From Tubiluchus corallicola (lineage: Eukaryota; Priapulida; Priapulimorpha; Priapulimorphida; Tubiluchidae): DNA of 60,000 nt. Below the pieces are notes generated by a model that was given only the letters and a program-made list of their open reading frames with translations, searched no databases and was not told where the DNA came from. The DNA lies in NCBI GenBank assembly GCA_030141605.1, contig JAQGDQ010000003.1:1323501-1383500 (forward strand), given 5' to 3'. Of the stretch, positions 13,001 to 24,788 are shown one piece after another; within the stretch, counting starts at the first letter, position 1, and each line of letters begins with the position of its first letter. Both the position numbers and the translations under genes were made by a program.

Positions 13001-16000
13001 TTTAACTCCAACTACTAAGACGTTCTTGAAATGTCAAGTAAACGCGATGTAAGGCGACACAAAGTAAAGTAGGAACAGTTGAAGCCATAAAATAATGCTG
13101 TAGGATTGCAAAAGCAAAGAAAAGTAACTAAATGCAAAAAGTACAAAACAAATCCATGGCCTTCAGGACTAATTCCTTACTTCTGTTTTTTAATTACTTG
13201 CATTTTATATCGTCTTAACAGCCGGCCTCTGTTGTGTCTAACTGTCTGTTCAAAATTGTCTCAAATATTTCTTGTTTACTTTTATTTTTTTATTTATCTT
13301 GCATTCTGCTGATGTCTCCTAATGGCCAAATCTCGTCTACTGAAAACTACGCCATATTTTGTTACTGACTGTGCGTTTAGAGTTATTATTGATTTTAACT
13401 TCCAGAATAAATTATATTCTCATATTACAGAGACAAATAGTTGCTCATGAAATCGGCCATGCTTTGGGATTCTGGCATGAGCAAGCAAGGAGGGACCGCG
13501 ATGATGTTATAGACGTACTTTGGGACAATATTCAGCCTGGAAAGTGGTACAACTTTCTCACACATAACACGGTCACACACGACGTTCCGTATGATTTGTC
13601 GTCTCTAATGCATTACCTTGGGACGGTAAATCACGTATTTTTCTTATTAAGTTGATAATTACTTCTCGCTTTTGCGAAAAAGAATATTAATAGGCTTTAA
13701 AAAATCGAAAAATTGAACAGTATTGCGAAAATAGTAAAACATGTAACATTGTCATTTTTAGTGGTATGTTTACGAACCGAAGTCTTTGAAAAGATTAGCC
13801 TAACTTAAAAATTATTTTCAAAGTTATAGGCACCACTGGAAAAATATAGTTTGATAAACAGTGTATGACTTTTGCTAATATAGGAGGACAATTTGTTTAA
13901 AAAATGTACGAAAGTGCCTCCACTTAGAACAGCTTAAATTACCAGCATTAAACTCAAATTCTGGTCGGTGATGGGAATTCTTAAAATGAAAATAGCCAGC
14001 ACCTACTTCATGGCTTTTATTCAGACACAGTTGCAGATGTTTGTACCTGAATAAAACCGTGTCTGTGTACGTGTTAGTTGTTTATTTTTATTTTAAATTC
14101 TGGCCTTACCAAATGAACTGGTGATCACAACGTAAAATGTATATGTAATAGCGTACTTTTTTGTATTTCATGTGGATCTATCCTCAGGCTCCCAATAGAA
14201 ATCCACGATTGCCTTAATCAATACCGGCTTTATCTGTGGTGGACATAATAGACAATTTAATTATTACTTTGTTAGGATTTTACAAAGACCTACCCTGATT
14301 TACTGACATTACACTCAAAGAACCGCTTACTACAGCAGATCATGGGCGGAGCGGATAAACTGTCCTTCTATGACATCAAACTGGCTAATCTTGAGTATTG
14401 TTCAGGTGATATGACAGTTTTATTCGCATCACGAGTTCTCACTGATGACTGGTGTTTCTTTAATAGGAACCGAAACAATGGAAGCTGATTCTTGATTCAC
14501 TCAGTTTTTCACTTTACTGGTTCTTCATTGTAATTTTGTAACGTTAGCCAAAAATCACAATTAATTTACTAACCAAGCTGTTGATGATGTGAATACCATT
14601 CGAAAGTAGGCCATTTCTGCCTGTATTTCAACATTACGGTCTTATACTACCTGCTTTGCATAGAGGTACTAAACAATCACTGTATGTTCTTGCATTGTTC
14701 AAAAGTACTTTCATAGGAAAACATTAATAAAAAATTACATAAATATATTTAAAAATTGCACTTTAAACGTTATGTTTAACCTTTATTGTTTGGCGTTTAA
14801 CTGTGTTGAATAGATTGAACATATACTATGTATATTTTATTGTTATTTAAGTGCAATATTTTTTCTTAGATAGGTGTAGCGGTATGTTTCTACCTCGTCC
14901 TTGTCTTCACGACGGCTATCAGGATCCAAATAACTGTTTGCTATGCAAGTGTCCAGATGGATTTGCAGGACCGTGGTGTGAACGTTCAGCATTCAGTCGC
15001 GGTGCAGGTATAAACCAACCTTAATACTGTCACTCGCAGTTCTAACACATAAGCTGTATCATACCATACCGTGTAATATTGACGTAATATTGAACTGCCC
15101 CAGGCACATAATGTTTGTTCCATATGTTATGATGCTATTTGCTGTGTTTGAAATTATTCATAGGCTCAGTTAGAAAGATATGTATGGCTAGGTATTATTG
15201 CCAAATACACATACCGCTCGCGAGTAATTTGATTGCAATAACAATAACGATAACGATAACAACGACGACGACGACAACGTCGACTTTTGGATTAACAAAA
15301 AACATAAGCTAACAGAAAACAGGATGATTTTTCATATCCTACCCCAATTTGAGTTTCGGTAAAAGGCATATATTTTAAAACCTATAATAATGCCAAATCG
15401 TTTCTGGTAAATGAAATAGTAGATTAAAAACTTAAATATATGGCAAGCGAGCACAACTGGCGATTACATCACAACTGAACATAATTTTCAACTCCACAAT
15501 CATTCCACGAGAGTGTTGCGCGTGTTTGCGAAAGCGAAAATCGACTTACAGTGCTATTGTACAACATTCATACAAAAAATCTGTAAATTCTAAAGTTTAA
15601 AATTCATATTTCAAGTTCGCCACTGTGCTCACGCTTGAGCTCTTGAACGTGTACACTACCTCACAGCTGAACACCTCTGTGCTGGGAGGTACAGCACCTG
15701 TTTTTGGGCAACGTGTTTCGGAGATGCAGGCTCCAGTGCCCATCTAACAAGCGAATGGCGAAATACATGTAACAGCGAAGAACTAGAAAATTTCCGAAAA
15801 TTCGCATCATTTCTAGAAAGCACGCGTCGTTTCCCTAAAGCACGTGTCATTTTCTTTAGGAAGGCGGAGGTTTTTTCTCCAAACATGTTTTGAGAAAAAT
15901 AATATGACCTTTCAATAAAAATGAGTGTTTCTTACAAAAACACACGCCTTTTTCTCCAATCAAATTGCGATTGTGATTGAAATAGCATTAATTCGTGGAT

Positions 16001-19000
16001 CGGAATAGCAAATATGGGCGGAGTTCTTATAGCACACGTGATCGCTCATATTAGATCTCAATCATTTGAGCTAGGCTGAGTTAGGTTAGATATGTTATAC
16101 GTTACTTTACGTTATCTTATGTTATTAGATAAGTTAGTCTAGACTCCACGAACAAAAGAACCCACGATGTTAGTGCTGTGACATGTTTATAAATCATTTG
16201 TCCTTTTATTCACAGCTAGGTTATGATAGGTTTTAGATTTGGACTATTGGGACCTCTCGTCTACATCTCTTGGAATTGTCTCAGTGACCAGATTTGCCAT
16301 TTCATTCCAAGCGATTCTGCATGATACAATAACAAACCACATCGTACCATAATACCATATTCTATCGCCTCGTTCCATTTCACATACCATACCGTACCAC
16401 TGTACAAGATCATACCATACCATATCTTGCAGTATCATATTACAGCATGTCATTCCAGACCAACGATAACATGTGAAGGAGTACAGCACCCACGTAACAG
16501 ACTGCAAAACATACCATAACATTCTGTATTGCATCTGTACTACGCCAAGCCATGCCATATTGTGCTATACCATAACATACGTACTAATAATAAACTGCTA
16601 CATGCCATGTCAAAACAAACTGTGTCAGTTCTCACTAGAAAGATATACGTATTTTTACTACATAGCATTTTGTATATGCATTATTACAGACAGGTGTGGT
16701 GGAGATTATCAAGTTGAATGTGGAGATGACGGGGTAGTGCGATCCCCAAGATATCCCAGTCGAGCTCCACCTTTACAGCAATGTAGCTGGTTAATAAAGG
16801 TAAATAGGTTTCCTAAAAATAAACTCAGCTGTACAATATTTATCCACCAATTTAAATGTAGTTAGCATACACAATACGAAATTTTATACTTAAATATGTC
16901 GCAGTTCACTTTAAAAACACTTTCTGCTTTTTCTTTCTCTTCACTAGGGACCACCAGGATCTGTTATTAATGCGTCAATAGTTGAGTTGAGTACAGCGTG
17001 GTATGGACACGATAATCTACCCTGTCCTGATTATGTGGAATTACGTTACGAACGTAATCTCGGAGCAACTGGGCCACGGTAAGCAAATTTACTTATCGTT
17101 TTATACCATGTTTTAGATATCATGAAAGCTTATTTCAAGTACGTGTACCTTGCTTCAGATCTAAAATTATTACCCTACATACTGGTCGCGCCGCACTTTT
17201 TATGCTGCTCTGCTCTTCAAATGCCTCTTTCGTTAATTTTTTCGGCTAAATTAACTGATTCATTACTGAAATACTAGTAACGGCTAAGCTATAGCCAAAT
17301 TCTACCTGCCTGTTTCCAGATTCTGTGGTCGCAACACATTGCAAAGTGGGAAATTGACAGAAACCAACGAACTTCTACTATTGCTGCGAAGTCAAACTCC
17401 ATATGGTATTTACTTTGAAGCAAAGTTTACTGGTAAGTAATAGTGGACCTTATACTTCAAATGGAGCAGAATGTGTCGTTTTTGCAAGTGTGGTCAGTAC
17501 ATAGCGTTGTAGAGCGCTACGCCCAAACAATATAGTATAATCATTGTGAAGCCAGCTTTCTGCCACCAGCTATCCTACGCTAGTTTGATTGCTTTCACTT
17601 TTCTAAAATGTATTTGCCCACTTTAATATTATCATTATATTGTGTGCTGCTACACGTTAAACGTTTCTCCTATTTATTTTTACAGTAATATGCAGTGCAG
17701 CAGTGGCTCGAAATGAAACTGCAGATGAGAATTCCAATTTTAACTTCTCCATGGCTCCAGTAAATGCGACTGTTCGTGATAAAAATACTAAGACGTCAAC
17801 TAGTTTCAAGTATTCCCCTCGAACTTCGATAGCCAGAACCACAACATCACACTTAAAAACATACACTACTAAGCCGAAAGATGACTCATTGATATCATCA
17901 ACAACTAAACTATATTCAGTTAGGGCAACGACAACCTCATCGACACCTTCACCAACTACACCAACTAGCGTCACAACCACAACGACTACAAAACCCACTA
18001 CATCATCAACTACGAAATCTACCTTTGCAAAACCAACATTTTCCACTGCTGGTGAAGAAACATATTCTGTAAGTCGTTATTTTGATTTTACAACAAAATC
18101 ATCCACTCAAAATCTCGCGCTGTTGACGTCACAAAAAGTTTCTCAAACAACAATGGAACATAACTGGAACAGTTCAACGAGTCATAAGACTAACCTTTCG
18201 TATGATAAAACGTCTACCACTTTATCCACACATATGATACCAGACGTCAAAAAGATAGATGAAACAGTTGATAATCGTTTGTCCAGTCTATCAACTAAAT
18301 TAGCAACGGGATTTACCACTACAACAACTACATCATCTGATTCTTCATCTTCTCGAATTTTAAAAACAGTAGCAAGAACGTCTCCTTTATATGAGCAGAC
18401 TTCATCATCAGCTATCGAGAACGCTAGTACTAGCACGACAATTCCGTCTAGCACAAATAATGATACACAGAGTTATGACACAGTGGCTAAAAGTACCAAA
18501 GCACAAGGGAGATCTAGTACAAGACCTGTTATGGCAACGAAGCCATACCATTCATGGTGGAGTACTACCTCTACTCCAAGTTCTCAGAGCGAGACTGCAG
18601 AAAACACTATCAAACAAAAAGGCTTGTTAACAACAGCTATTTCTAGGCCTCTCGTTTCAGTTACTAGAAAATCACTAACAGCGACTACTACACCATCCCC
18701 ATATTCAATAATTAAAACTACCACACCGTCTTTGGATTTGCAGACAACATCCCAAATACAGCTTCCGACTTCAAAAATAACAAGTGATAAATATTTCCCA
18801 TCAACAGCATACTATACTAATACTGCTAGGCCTAGCTGGCCTACATCAATTAGTACTACTACAACAGCTACTGCGGCTAGCAGCAGCGATACCAGCACTA
18901 TAATTACCTACAATTTGGGAAGTTCAAAAAAGCTCAATTACACACCTCAATATACAAATCAGTTGAGAAGTACCACATCAGAAGTAAACAACGTAAACTT

Positions 19001-21077
19001 CAAATCAACAACCATAGATTCGAATTACTTGAAGCCAATGGGATATTCAAGAACGACAAAACCTAGTACCTTGCAAACTGACATTTATCGCCGTCAGCCA
19101 ATAAGTCAACAAAAAGAAACTACTTCCTCTACGACCCCTGTTGCACAAATTAAGTATAGCAACGTTCAAGCCACAACAACAACAACAACAACAAGAATTC
19201 CAAGTGTACATACTACAAGACAGATTGTTCCGTATAGTGAACGGCATTCAATATTATCCATCTTACTCTCTTCTAAATCCAGTAATACACGTCATACCTC
19301 ATCTTCAGTTAAGGGAGGTGATAAAAGAAGCAATGGACAAACTAATGCCAAAATAAATAACGTTACAAGCGGTACTAACAGCAAAGGAGGCTCAGGAAGT
19401 TACATTTCTCAGTCTATAAATAACCAAGATTTGAAAGATCGCGGATCACCAACGGAATTATCGAGCACAGTTTCAGCTACACCAGAGACAACCAAAAAAC
19501 CGCCCGTGAAAGTTTCGGGAAACGCTTATACCATATACACACTCCCAACCCGACGGGTTACAAGCACACCAACAACTTATTTGAGAGCTGGGCAAACAGA
19601 GAACTTTTTAACCACAGAGACCAAAAAACAACCAGCATCGACAAAATATTATTATCTTCTCCCGTACACTTATCAGTATACTGGCGTTACTTCACAGCCA
19701 AAATACGGCTTGTTTCACCAGTACCAAAACATCACGTTTTCTGAAAATGAAGGGGACGAGGTATCACAATGGGCAGAGTGGTCGGATTGGTCAAATTGTT
19801 CTCCGACTTGTGGGTGCAGCCGGCAGTCGCGAAGAAGGCAATGCCTGAGTGGTAATTGTGGGTGAGCAATTAACATTTTTTTATTTTTACATTTTTGCAT
19901 ACTAACCATAATTTCTGCATTGAATAGTTACCCACAGACAATATGGGCGCAATCTTGGATTTATGCGCATATCTCCAAAGTAACAAAGCCGATATTGGTC
20001 GAGTTTTTGGTGTGGGTACTTGAGACTACATTCCAATAGAATCTGAAGAAAAAATTCTATTGCAATTTGTTCTAGGTTGTTTGTTATCTTTAGCCCCCTA
20101 ATAGACTATTGAACAGAAACACCAAGTTTAACCTAATGGTGTGGCTCGTTTAACTTAAGTAACAAAAAGTATCTGTCGAAGGCACGGTTATTAATGAAAA
20201 CTCTGAAGCATATACATTGAAAATTTGTTCCGTCTGCCGCAGTTCTGCATTGCAGGTTGTCTGTATGTCGCTTATTAAAAAGTACCGTTTACTTAGGAAA
20301 AAAAATTGAAATGAAATGGAAAGCAATAGTCTTTAGTGGAGCAATAATATTTACAGTACTAGCAAGTTTCGTGAAAACCTTTGGGATTAATATAGGATAG
20401 GGCCTATTATAAACAACAACTGCATCATAGTTTTCGTCATTGTCATCACTATCATCGTCACCATAACCACCACCATCGTCAACATCGTCGTTGTCATCAT
20501 CATGACCATTAGTTATGGTTATATGATGCCAAAGCGATGGCGATGAACCAATTACAATAAGCAATACAGTGAAACCATTATAAATTGCAATCAGTAAAGA
20601 GCGGATATTTCAAAAACTGTCTCATTTAGTTCATTTAGTCTGCTTATATTGAAACCTCAAGTTCAACTCATTTGAACTCAAGGATTCAGAATGCAGCACT
20701 CATATAGATTATGCACAGATAAGACGTAAGTATTTGCATTTCAGCCAAGCAGAAAGTAGAATTTGTTAATTTTATGGAGGTATGATTATTGTATTCTGAT
20801 TTACAGGGGTGTCTTTATTTTAAAGCGGCTTTCAAAGTGCCAAAAAGGAAACCGAGCTTATAGGACTAACAATCGATTATTTATTAGTATAGTACTTACA
20901 CTTACAGTTACTGTTTTTTTTAGAGGAGACAGTGTTCAAGTCCGCGACTGTAACGTTGTCGTCTCTTCTTGTGGGAATGGCAATAAACGTTACTGTTGTA
21001 GAGGGTGGTCACCAGCTATCACTAGCTGTTACCCAATGGACTACAATAGCAATGATGGTAGCCTTCCACTGACCTGA
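4041..21077 (+). CDS. Secreted astacin metalloprotease (astacin-EGF-CUB-Ser/Thr-rich-TSP1)
   Basis: Exons: 4041-4118, 8352-8513, 10363-10543, 10804-10936, 12477-12540, 13431-13625, 14276-14405, 14870-15007, 16690-16799, 16948-17078, 17320-17432, 17686-19861, 20924-21077. All junctions are GT-AG, phases agree, and the sum is 3765 nt (1254 aa). Residues 1-20 form a signal peptide. The propeptide carries VEGDM (Asp94), matching the astacin aspartate switch, and a furin-like RKKR site (112-115). The catalytic domain has HEIGHALGFWHE (zinc ligands His212, His216, His222) and the Met-turn SLMHY (Met266, Tyr268). A six-Cys EGF module (about 315-350) and a CUB domain (about 363-481) follow. Then come about 680 Ser/Thr-rich residues and a TSP1 repeat from about Trp1174. 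The domain order matches nematode NAS group V proteases, but similar astacin-TSP1 proteins occur in other animals. It should cut extracellular matrix or egg/cuticle-type substrates; the substrate is unknown. Active-site residues are intact. Confidence 0.93.
4422..4613. repeat. Two-copy tandem duplication, 96-bp unit
   Basis: AATTACGCTGC starts at 4422 and again at 4518. The units share the ATAAATTG..AGTTGGAAA..GGTAGG core with scattered substitutions. It lies in astacin intron 1. Confidence 0.75.
7266..7575. mobile_element. MITE-like element, copy 1
   Basis: The left end TACGGCGAGTTCAGATT matches the reverse complement of the right end, TACGGCGCGCTCAGACT, at 13 of 17 positions. The interior is GC-richer than its surroundings and full of ACTCGC/GCGAG and CAGACT motifs. 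No transposase is present. A related segment lies at about 23390-23700. The superfamily is not clear, and no target duplication was found. It lies in astacin intron 1. Confidence 0.55.
7733..7925. repeat. ATC/CAT trinucleotide microsatellite
   Basis: Imperfect (ATC)n about 190 bases long. Long open frames on both strands (Ile-rich one way, Asp/Asn-rich the other) are artefacts of the repeat. Confidence 0.9.
12010..12431. repeat. Three-copy 147-bp tandem repeat in astacin intron 4
   Basis: CTGGTGACCGTTGGCC occurs at 12010, 12157 and 12304, exactly 147 bp apart. Copies 1 and 2 are nearly identical; copy 3 has small changes and a shorter CTTGCTTAC tail. Each unit ends in an ACTTGCTTGC-type tetranucleotide run after GACGAATAAGCTACTTAC. 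This resembles the 3' end of a LINE with a tetranucleotide tail. The T-rich 500 bases to the left could be the rest of that 3' UTR. Confidence 0.92.
13431..13625 (+). CDS. Astacin exon 6: zinc site and Met-turn
   Basis: This single 195-base, phase 0-0 exon encodes residues 207-271. It carries the full zinc-binding motif with the catalytic Glu213, the astacin-typical RRDRD stretch after it, and the SLMHY Met-turn. Flanking signals are ATTACAG before and GTAAAT after. Confidence 0.95.
14870..15007 (+). CDS. Astacin exon 8: EGF-like module
   Basis: Encodes residues about 315-360 with Cys spacing C-x7-C-x9-C-x3-C-x1-C-x8-C, ending in CPDGFAGPWC, the usual EGF C-terminal loop. It is phase 1-1, the classic shuffling phase for EGF exons. 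Confidence 0.85.
15237..15285. repeat. AACGAT/ACG microsatellite
   Basis: Imperfect AACGAT hexamers run into ACG trinucleotides, in astacin intron 8. Confidence 0.8.
16280..16590. repeat. Degenerate ATACC/CCATA pentanucleotide repeat
   Basis: CATACCATA-type units recur about every 5-15 bases for some 300 bases in astacin intron 8. They give spurious open frames on both strands. Confidence 0.7.
16690..17432 (+). CDS. Astacin exons 9-11: CUB domain
   Basis: Three exons (16690-16799, 16948-17078, 17320-17432) encode a CUB domain. Visible features are CGGDYQVECG, SPRYPS, the C-x-W-x-I core strand (CSWLIK), CPDYVELRYE and FCGRN. The fold is completed by the first residues of exon 12. Confidence 0.88.
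17686..19861 (+). CDS. Astacin exon 12: large Ser/Thr-rich (mucin-like) exon plus start of TSP1
   Basis: A 2176-base exon open throughout. After closing the CUB domain (VICS) it encodes about 680 residues dominated by Thr and Ser with Pro, Lys and Tyr, and almost no Cys. Such stretches are usually heavily O-glycosylated stalks; that is inference. A run of ACA codons (about 19172-19191) gives a Thr tract and is a likely length-polymorphic microsatellite. The last 31 codons start TSP1 with WAEWSDWSNCSPTCGC. The ORF hits a TGA at 19863-19865 if not spliced; the donor is G|GTGAGC at 19862. Antisense ORFs here are shadows. Confidence 0.92.
20425..20505. repeat. CAT/CAC trinucleotide microsatellite
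   Basis: Imperfect TCATCA/CCACCA repeats in astacin intron 12. The antisense Asp-rich frame is an artefact. Confidence 0.8.
20924..21077 (+). CDS. Astacin terminal exon 13: end of TSP1 and Cys-rich tail
   Basis: The acceptor is T-rich followed by TAG; the phase-2 join restores Gly-Gly at the TSP1 core. It supplies the later TSP1 cysteines (VRDC, VSSCG) and a short tail with RYCCRGW and a final Cys, then TGA at 21075-21077. The tail cysteines lie outside a normal TSP1 and match nothing I recognise. Confidence 0.8.
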
Positions 21078-21581
21078 GGTCAAGCGGCTTCACCATACAG
21101 GAGACCTGCTAGTCCACAATGGTAACACACCAGACAAAAACCAAAGATCTCTGCTGTTACTGTTATCAGTCATGTTCAGTAAAATGTGTTCTTCGGAGCA
21201 ACAAGAACGGAATATGCCGTCTTGTCAAAAACCTGACGACACTGCGTCGGAATTTTCTCTAAATGTAAGCTGGAGAAAATCAAAATACAAAAGAACGCAT
21301 TCCCTCAGAGTTTAGTCTCACCGCCCTACATGTAACATCACAAAAAGAGGTGAAGCCAATTACCTTAAATACAGTGCGTTTTCTAATGCCAAAGAAGCCA
21401 ATGAAGATTACTGCTACGCGCTTTCGACATGCATTACGAAATACATGCTTGTAAATATTTTGTAAAATAATTGTCACAGAGCGTTGATACTGTTATATTT
21501 CTTGAATAATTCAGCATTGTATTGCGACTTATAATTGTTCATTTGAGTTCGTTAATCTTGTTATTTTTTGCACCATGCCTG

Positions 21582-22510
21582 TGATGTTAAAATTTTGTAG
21601 AAATATATGAATATAACTAATAAGATAATTAAACCGCTTTTGCTGCTTTATATATTTTGAATTTTTAAAACGCTAATTTCGTACTATATAAAGACATACT
21701 TTGATGGCTCAGGCATCTCTATGTCGTTTGCTCCAACAGTTCCAAGACCCCATGATACCATTTAAGACTACATCTGCGTCATCCTCTAGATTCCAATCCG
21801 AATTTGCTGACATCAGTTCATAATTATTCATGTGTTTATTCACATTTAATATATCGATGCAAATGCCAATTAATTTACTAAAACTCAAATATTATCAGAA
21901 CAAAAGATATTACAACATAACAATTACTTTTGTTTTATAATGACCGGACTACTTTTTGTGCTTGAATGGGAGTTAGAGTAGTTCTTATACTAGCTGAACA
22001 AACATTTGTCAGATGTTATAGCAAAAACACTTTCTAGCAAAAAAACAACGATTGAGCAAACAGCGCATCCAGTTTATATGCGTCTTGCCAGAGATGTTAA
22101 AATTTTGCAGAAATATACAAGCATAAATGTTACCTTCCAATTATCTAAAGGTTATAATATATACGTTAAACTTTTATTTCAGTTATTACTTTTCGATTTT
22201 TGAAAATCGAGCATTGTCAGGGTGCATTTAAATACAATATTACAAGCAAATTGTAAATCATCGTAGTAACAAACATTGCCTAATAATTAAATCTCATTTG
22301 CTGCGTGTCATATATTTTGAATTTTTAAAATACTGATTGCATACTATATAAAGACATACTTTAATGGCTCAGGCATTTTTATTTGTTTTTGCACCAACAA
22401 CTCCAAGATGCCCACGATACCACTTAGGCCTACACATTCGTCATCCTTAGATTCCAATCCGGACTTGCTGGCATCAGTTCATAATTCATATATTAATTCA
22501 ATTTAATGCA
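21582..22510. repeat. Diverged direct duplication 3' of the astacin gene
   Basis: The segment at about 21630-21835 is repeated 660 bases on at about 22290-22495. Shared landmarks are TATATTTTGAATTTTTAAAA, ACTATATAAAGACATACTTT, GGCTCAGGCAT and CATCAGTTCATAATT. A leading piece with GATGTTAAAATTTTG at 21583 recurs at 22093, an offset of only 510, so about 150 bases were inserted in copy 2 or lost from copy 1. No coding potential. Confidence 0.8.
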
Positions 22511-23389
22511 TTAATGTACTACTAATCTGCTGCTTATTAACCCACGCGTTTCATGCAGGCCTATGCACATTTTCAAAGGTAGGCCTAATTTATACAAACA
22601 ACCAGATTAGCTTGCACTTTGCAGCCGTAGCATTTCAGTCTTTACCAGGAGCGTATTAACCAATAGGCTAACTAGGCTAAAACCGAAGGGCGCCAAAGTT
22701 TGAGGTGCGTCACATTTTAGAAAAAATTCTCCTCGGAAAATGTGTATAGGCCTGTTGTGGAGATCCACTAGAATGTTCTGTAGTATAGTAGAACCAATCA
22801 TCTTACCTTATAGAAGCAGTCGAAATTTCGAGAAGTTTCTATACGCGATGCGCGTAGCAGTTTCTAGATTGTTCATTGCACTAATATATAAGGCGGAACT
22901 GGCTGCTGAAGATTATTCTCGTATTCTCAGATTCTCGCTTTCACATTTCCAGATTATCACTTGACTGTACATATTTTGCACTCTTTCATACTTTGTGTTG
23001 TAGAATTCTCGCATAATAAACTAGTTAATATCTGCTAATTAATTAAATTTGTTTTCTGGTTTTCTCTACGAGCCGTCTGAGAGAAACAAAACACAACAAG
23101 GCCTACTTTCATATCTATGTAAATGGCGCATTTTATAACACACTACAGGCAGTTACTGAGTGCATCTTTCATATAAGTGCGACATAACGAACAGGTGCAA
23201 GGTATTACACAATAAGTAGTTGCACAGCCTGCTTGAATATAAGCGCTATGCAAATGCGTACAATAATGACCCCATAGAAGCTAGGTTAATAGTGTTTCTA
23301 ATACACCACAACGAATTGCTATTGAGTTCGTTATATGAAATCACAATAGAGATGAGTGGGACAGAACTATCAGCCTAGGGTGCCGTAAA

Positions 23390-23700
23390 GTCTTGATACG
23401 CTCCTGGTCTTGCCAAGTAACGGGCCAAATAACTCGCAAGCGTGTTCAGACTAGAGAACAATACTTTCTGCGAGTTGCTCTCCGACTCGCGCGAACTAAC
23501 ACTCCCTTCTCCATTCACTGCAAAAAGTGTCGAGCGAGGGAAATGCGCAGAAGCATTCACTAGACAGTAACTCGCACGAAATCATCTCGTAGCGGAGTTT
23601 ACAATAACTTGCCGATAGTTACTCCCAAAGCAGTCCCACCTGCGAGTTTGCTGTCAGAGAGAAGAGTTGCGACAGAAAACTCGCTATAGCCAGTTTTGAC
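23390..23700. mobile_element. MITE-like element, copy 2 (diverged)
   Basis: Shares with 7266-7575 the order of GCGTGTTCAGACTAGA, CTGCGAGTT, AGACAGTAACT, CAGTC and GCGACAGAA-AACTCGC. Its termini are too decayed to define. Confidence 0.6.
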
Positions 23701-24465
23701 ACTTTGTCACTACCGTAGCTTCACTGGTGTCAACGGTTGCCAAGTTACGATAAGTGCGCTTTGTAAATTTGACAATCTGTAGCCTGACTAAGTGACTAGT
23801 TTATTTAGACTATTAGAAGTTGTATCAATTGGGAAAGTTTGTTTTGAGTTTTCAACCGATGATAACAATTTCTTAAATAGGTATATGTATACATATATAA
23901 CTTAGTTAAGTAAAAGGGGAGTTGTTCTGGTGGTGAATAATTCATATATAGAACTACAGTAGATCTCAACCTTTGCTTCACGTGAAAAACGTGTTTCTCT
24001 TCTGACGAAAGTTAAACGTCCAAGGTCAGTAAATAGTACTGTTTCATAGTCGAACTTCAAACCATCAAGCTTAAGAACTTGTTATTCATGCGCATGCAAT
24101 ATCTGTTAATTGTTATAAAATGCAAGAATTTGTATATGCAGATGCTTTATTTGTTTTGAAACAGAAGTTTAGACTCTTGCAACTACTTATCTAATGTAAA
24201 GTGGATAAACCTACTTTCTGTGCTTTGCTAATAACTTGACCTTATGGAGATGTAAAACGTCAATAAAACATCAACAAGAGTTATTGTATTGTATCGTATC
24301 TTGGACAAAACACTATGATGCTTAGTCTACAAACAGGATTTAGTGAATGAATGATGTTGAACATTATAATAGTGTGTAATGTATAACACTTTATAATGAT
24401 TAAACTTTCGAAACCAAATCTGACCAAAAATATGAAAATGAAAAAGTCAGAAACTGAGCCTATAG

Positions 24466-24535
24466 CCTAGGCTATAGTTGAAGTGGTTTTGAATTACTGA
24501 TCCTATGCCATGACCACTAGACTAGACTACACAGC
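24466..24535 (-). repeat. tRNA-like SINE head or tRNA pseudogene
   Basis: On the minus strand GTCTAGTCTAGTGGTCATGG fits a polymerase III A box. A decayed B-box-like ACTTCAACTAT lies about 40 bases on. The cloverleaf is not intact, so this is not a functional tRNA. An 18-base palindrome (24460-24477) lies just beyond. Confidence 0.35.
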
Positions 24536-24788
24536 AGCACAGCTCCTCTCAATTGCTCAACATTGTTATCATTATTATTTTGTAAAAAATTGATATTTTA
24601 AACATATACTTTTATTTTGCCTATTGACAATCATACTCATACATGTATGGGAAAGTCATACCTGAAGGCAAAAGATTATGAAGTAAATTAGGACATTTTT
24701 GTGCCCCTGCTAAATTTGGTGATCCTTAATGCTGATGGTGATATTTATTCTTAATGCTGTAGTAATTTTTTTCAAATTCAACAGGAAA

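Larger units (their letters stand above)
22511..24788. other. Intergenic region
   Basis: Apart from the MITE-like copy and tRNA-like piece listed separately I see no gene. A stretch at about 22640-22740 (ACTAGGCTAAAACCGAAGGGCGCC) resembles a transposon end, but no partner was found. The last 80 bases hold a T-rich tract and CAACAG, a possible splice acceptor for a 5' UTR intron of the next gene. Confidence 0.4.

Noticed and set aside
17657-18046. 129-codon antisense frame over the Thr-rich exon
   Set aside because: Shadow of ACA/ACT-rich coding sequence, read as Val-rich on the other strand.
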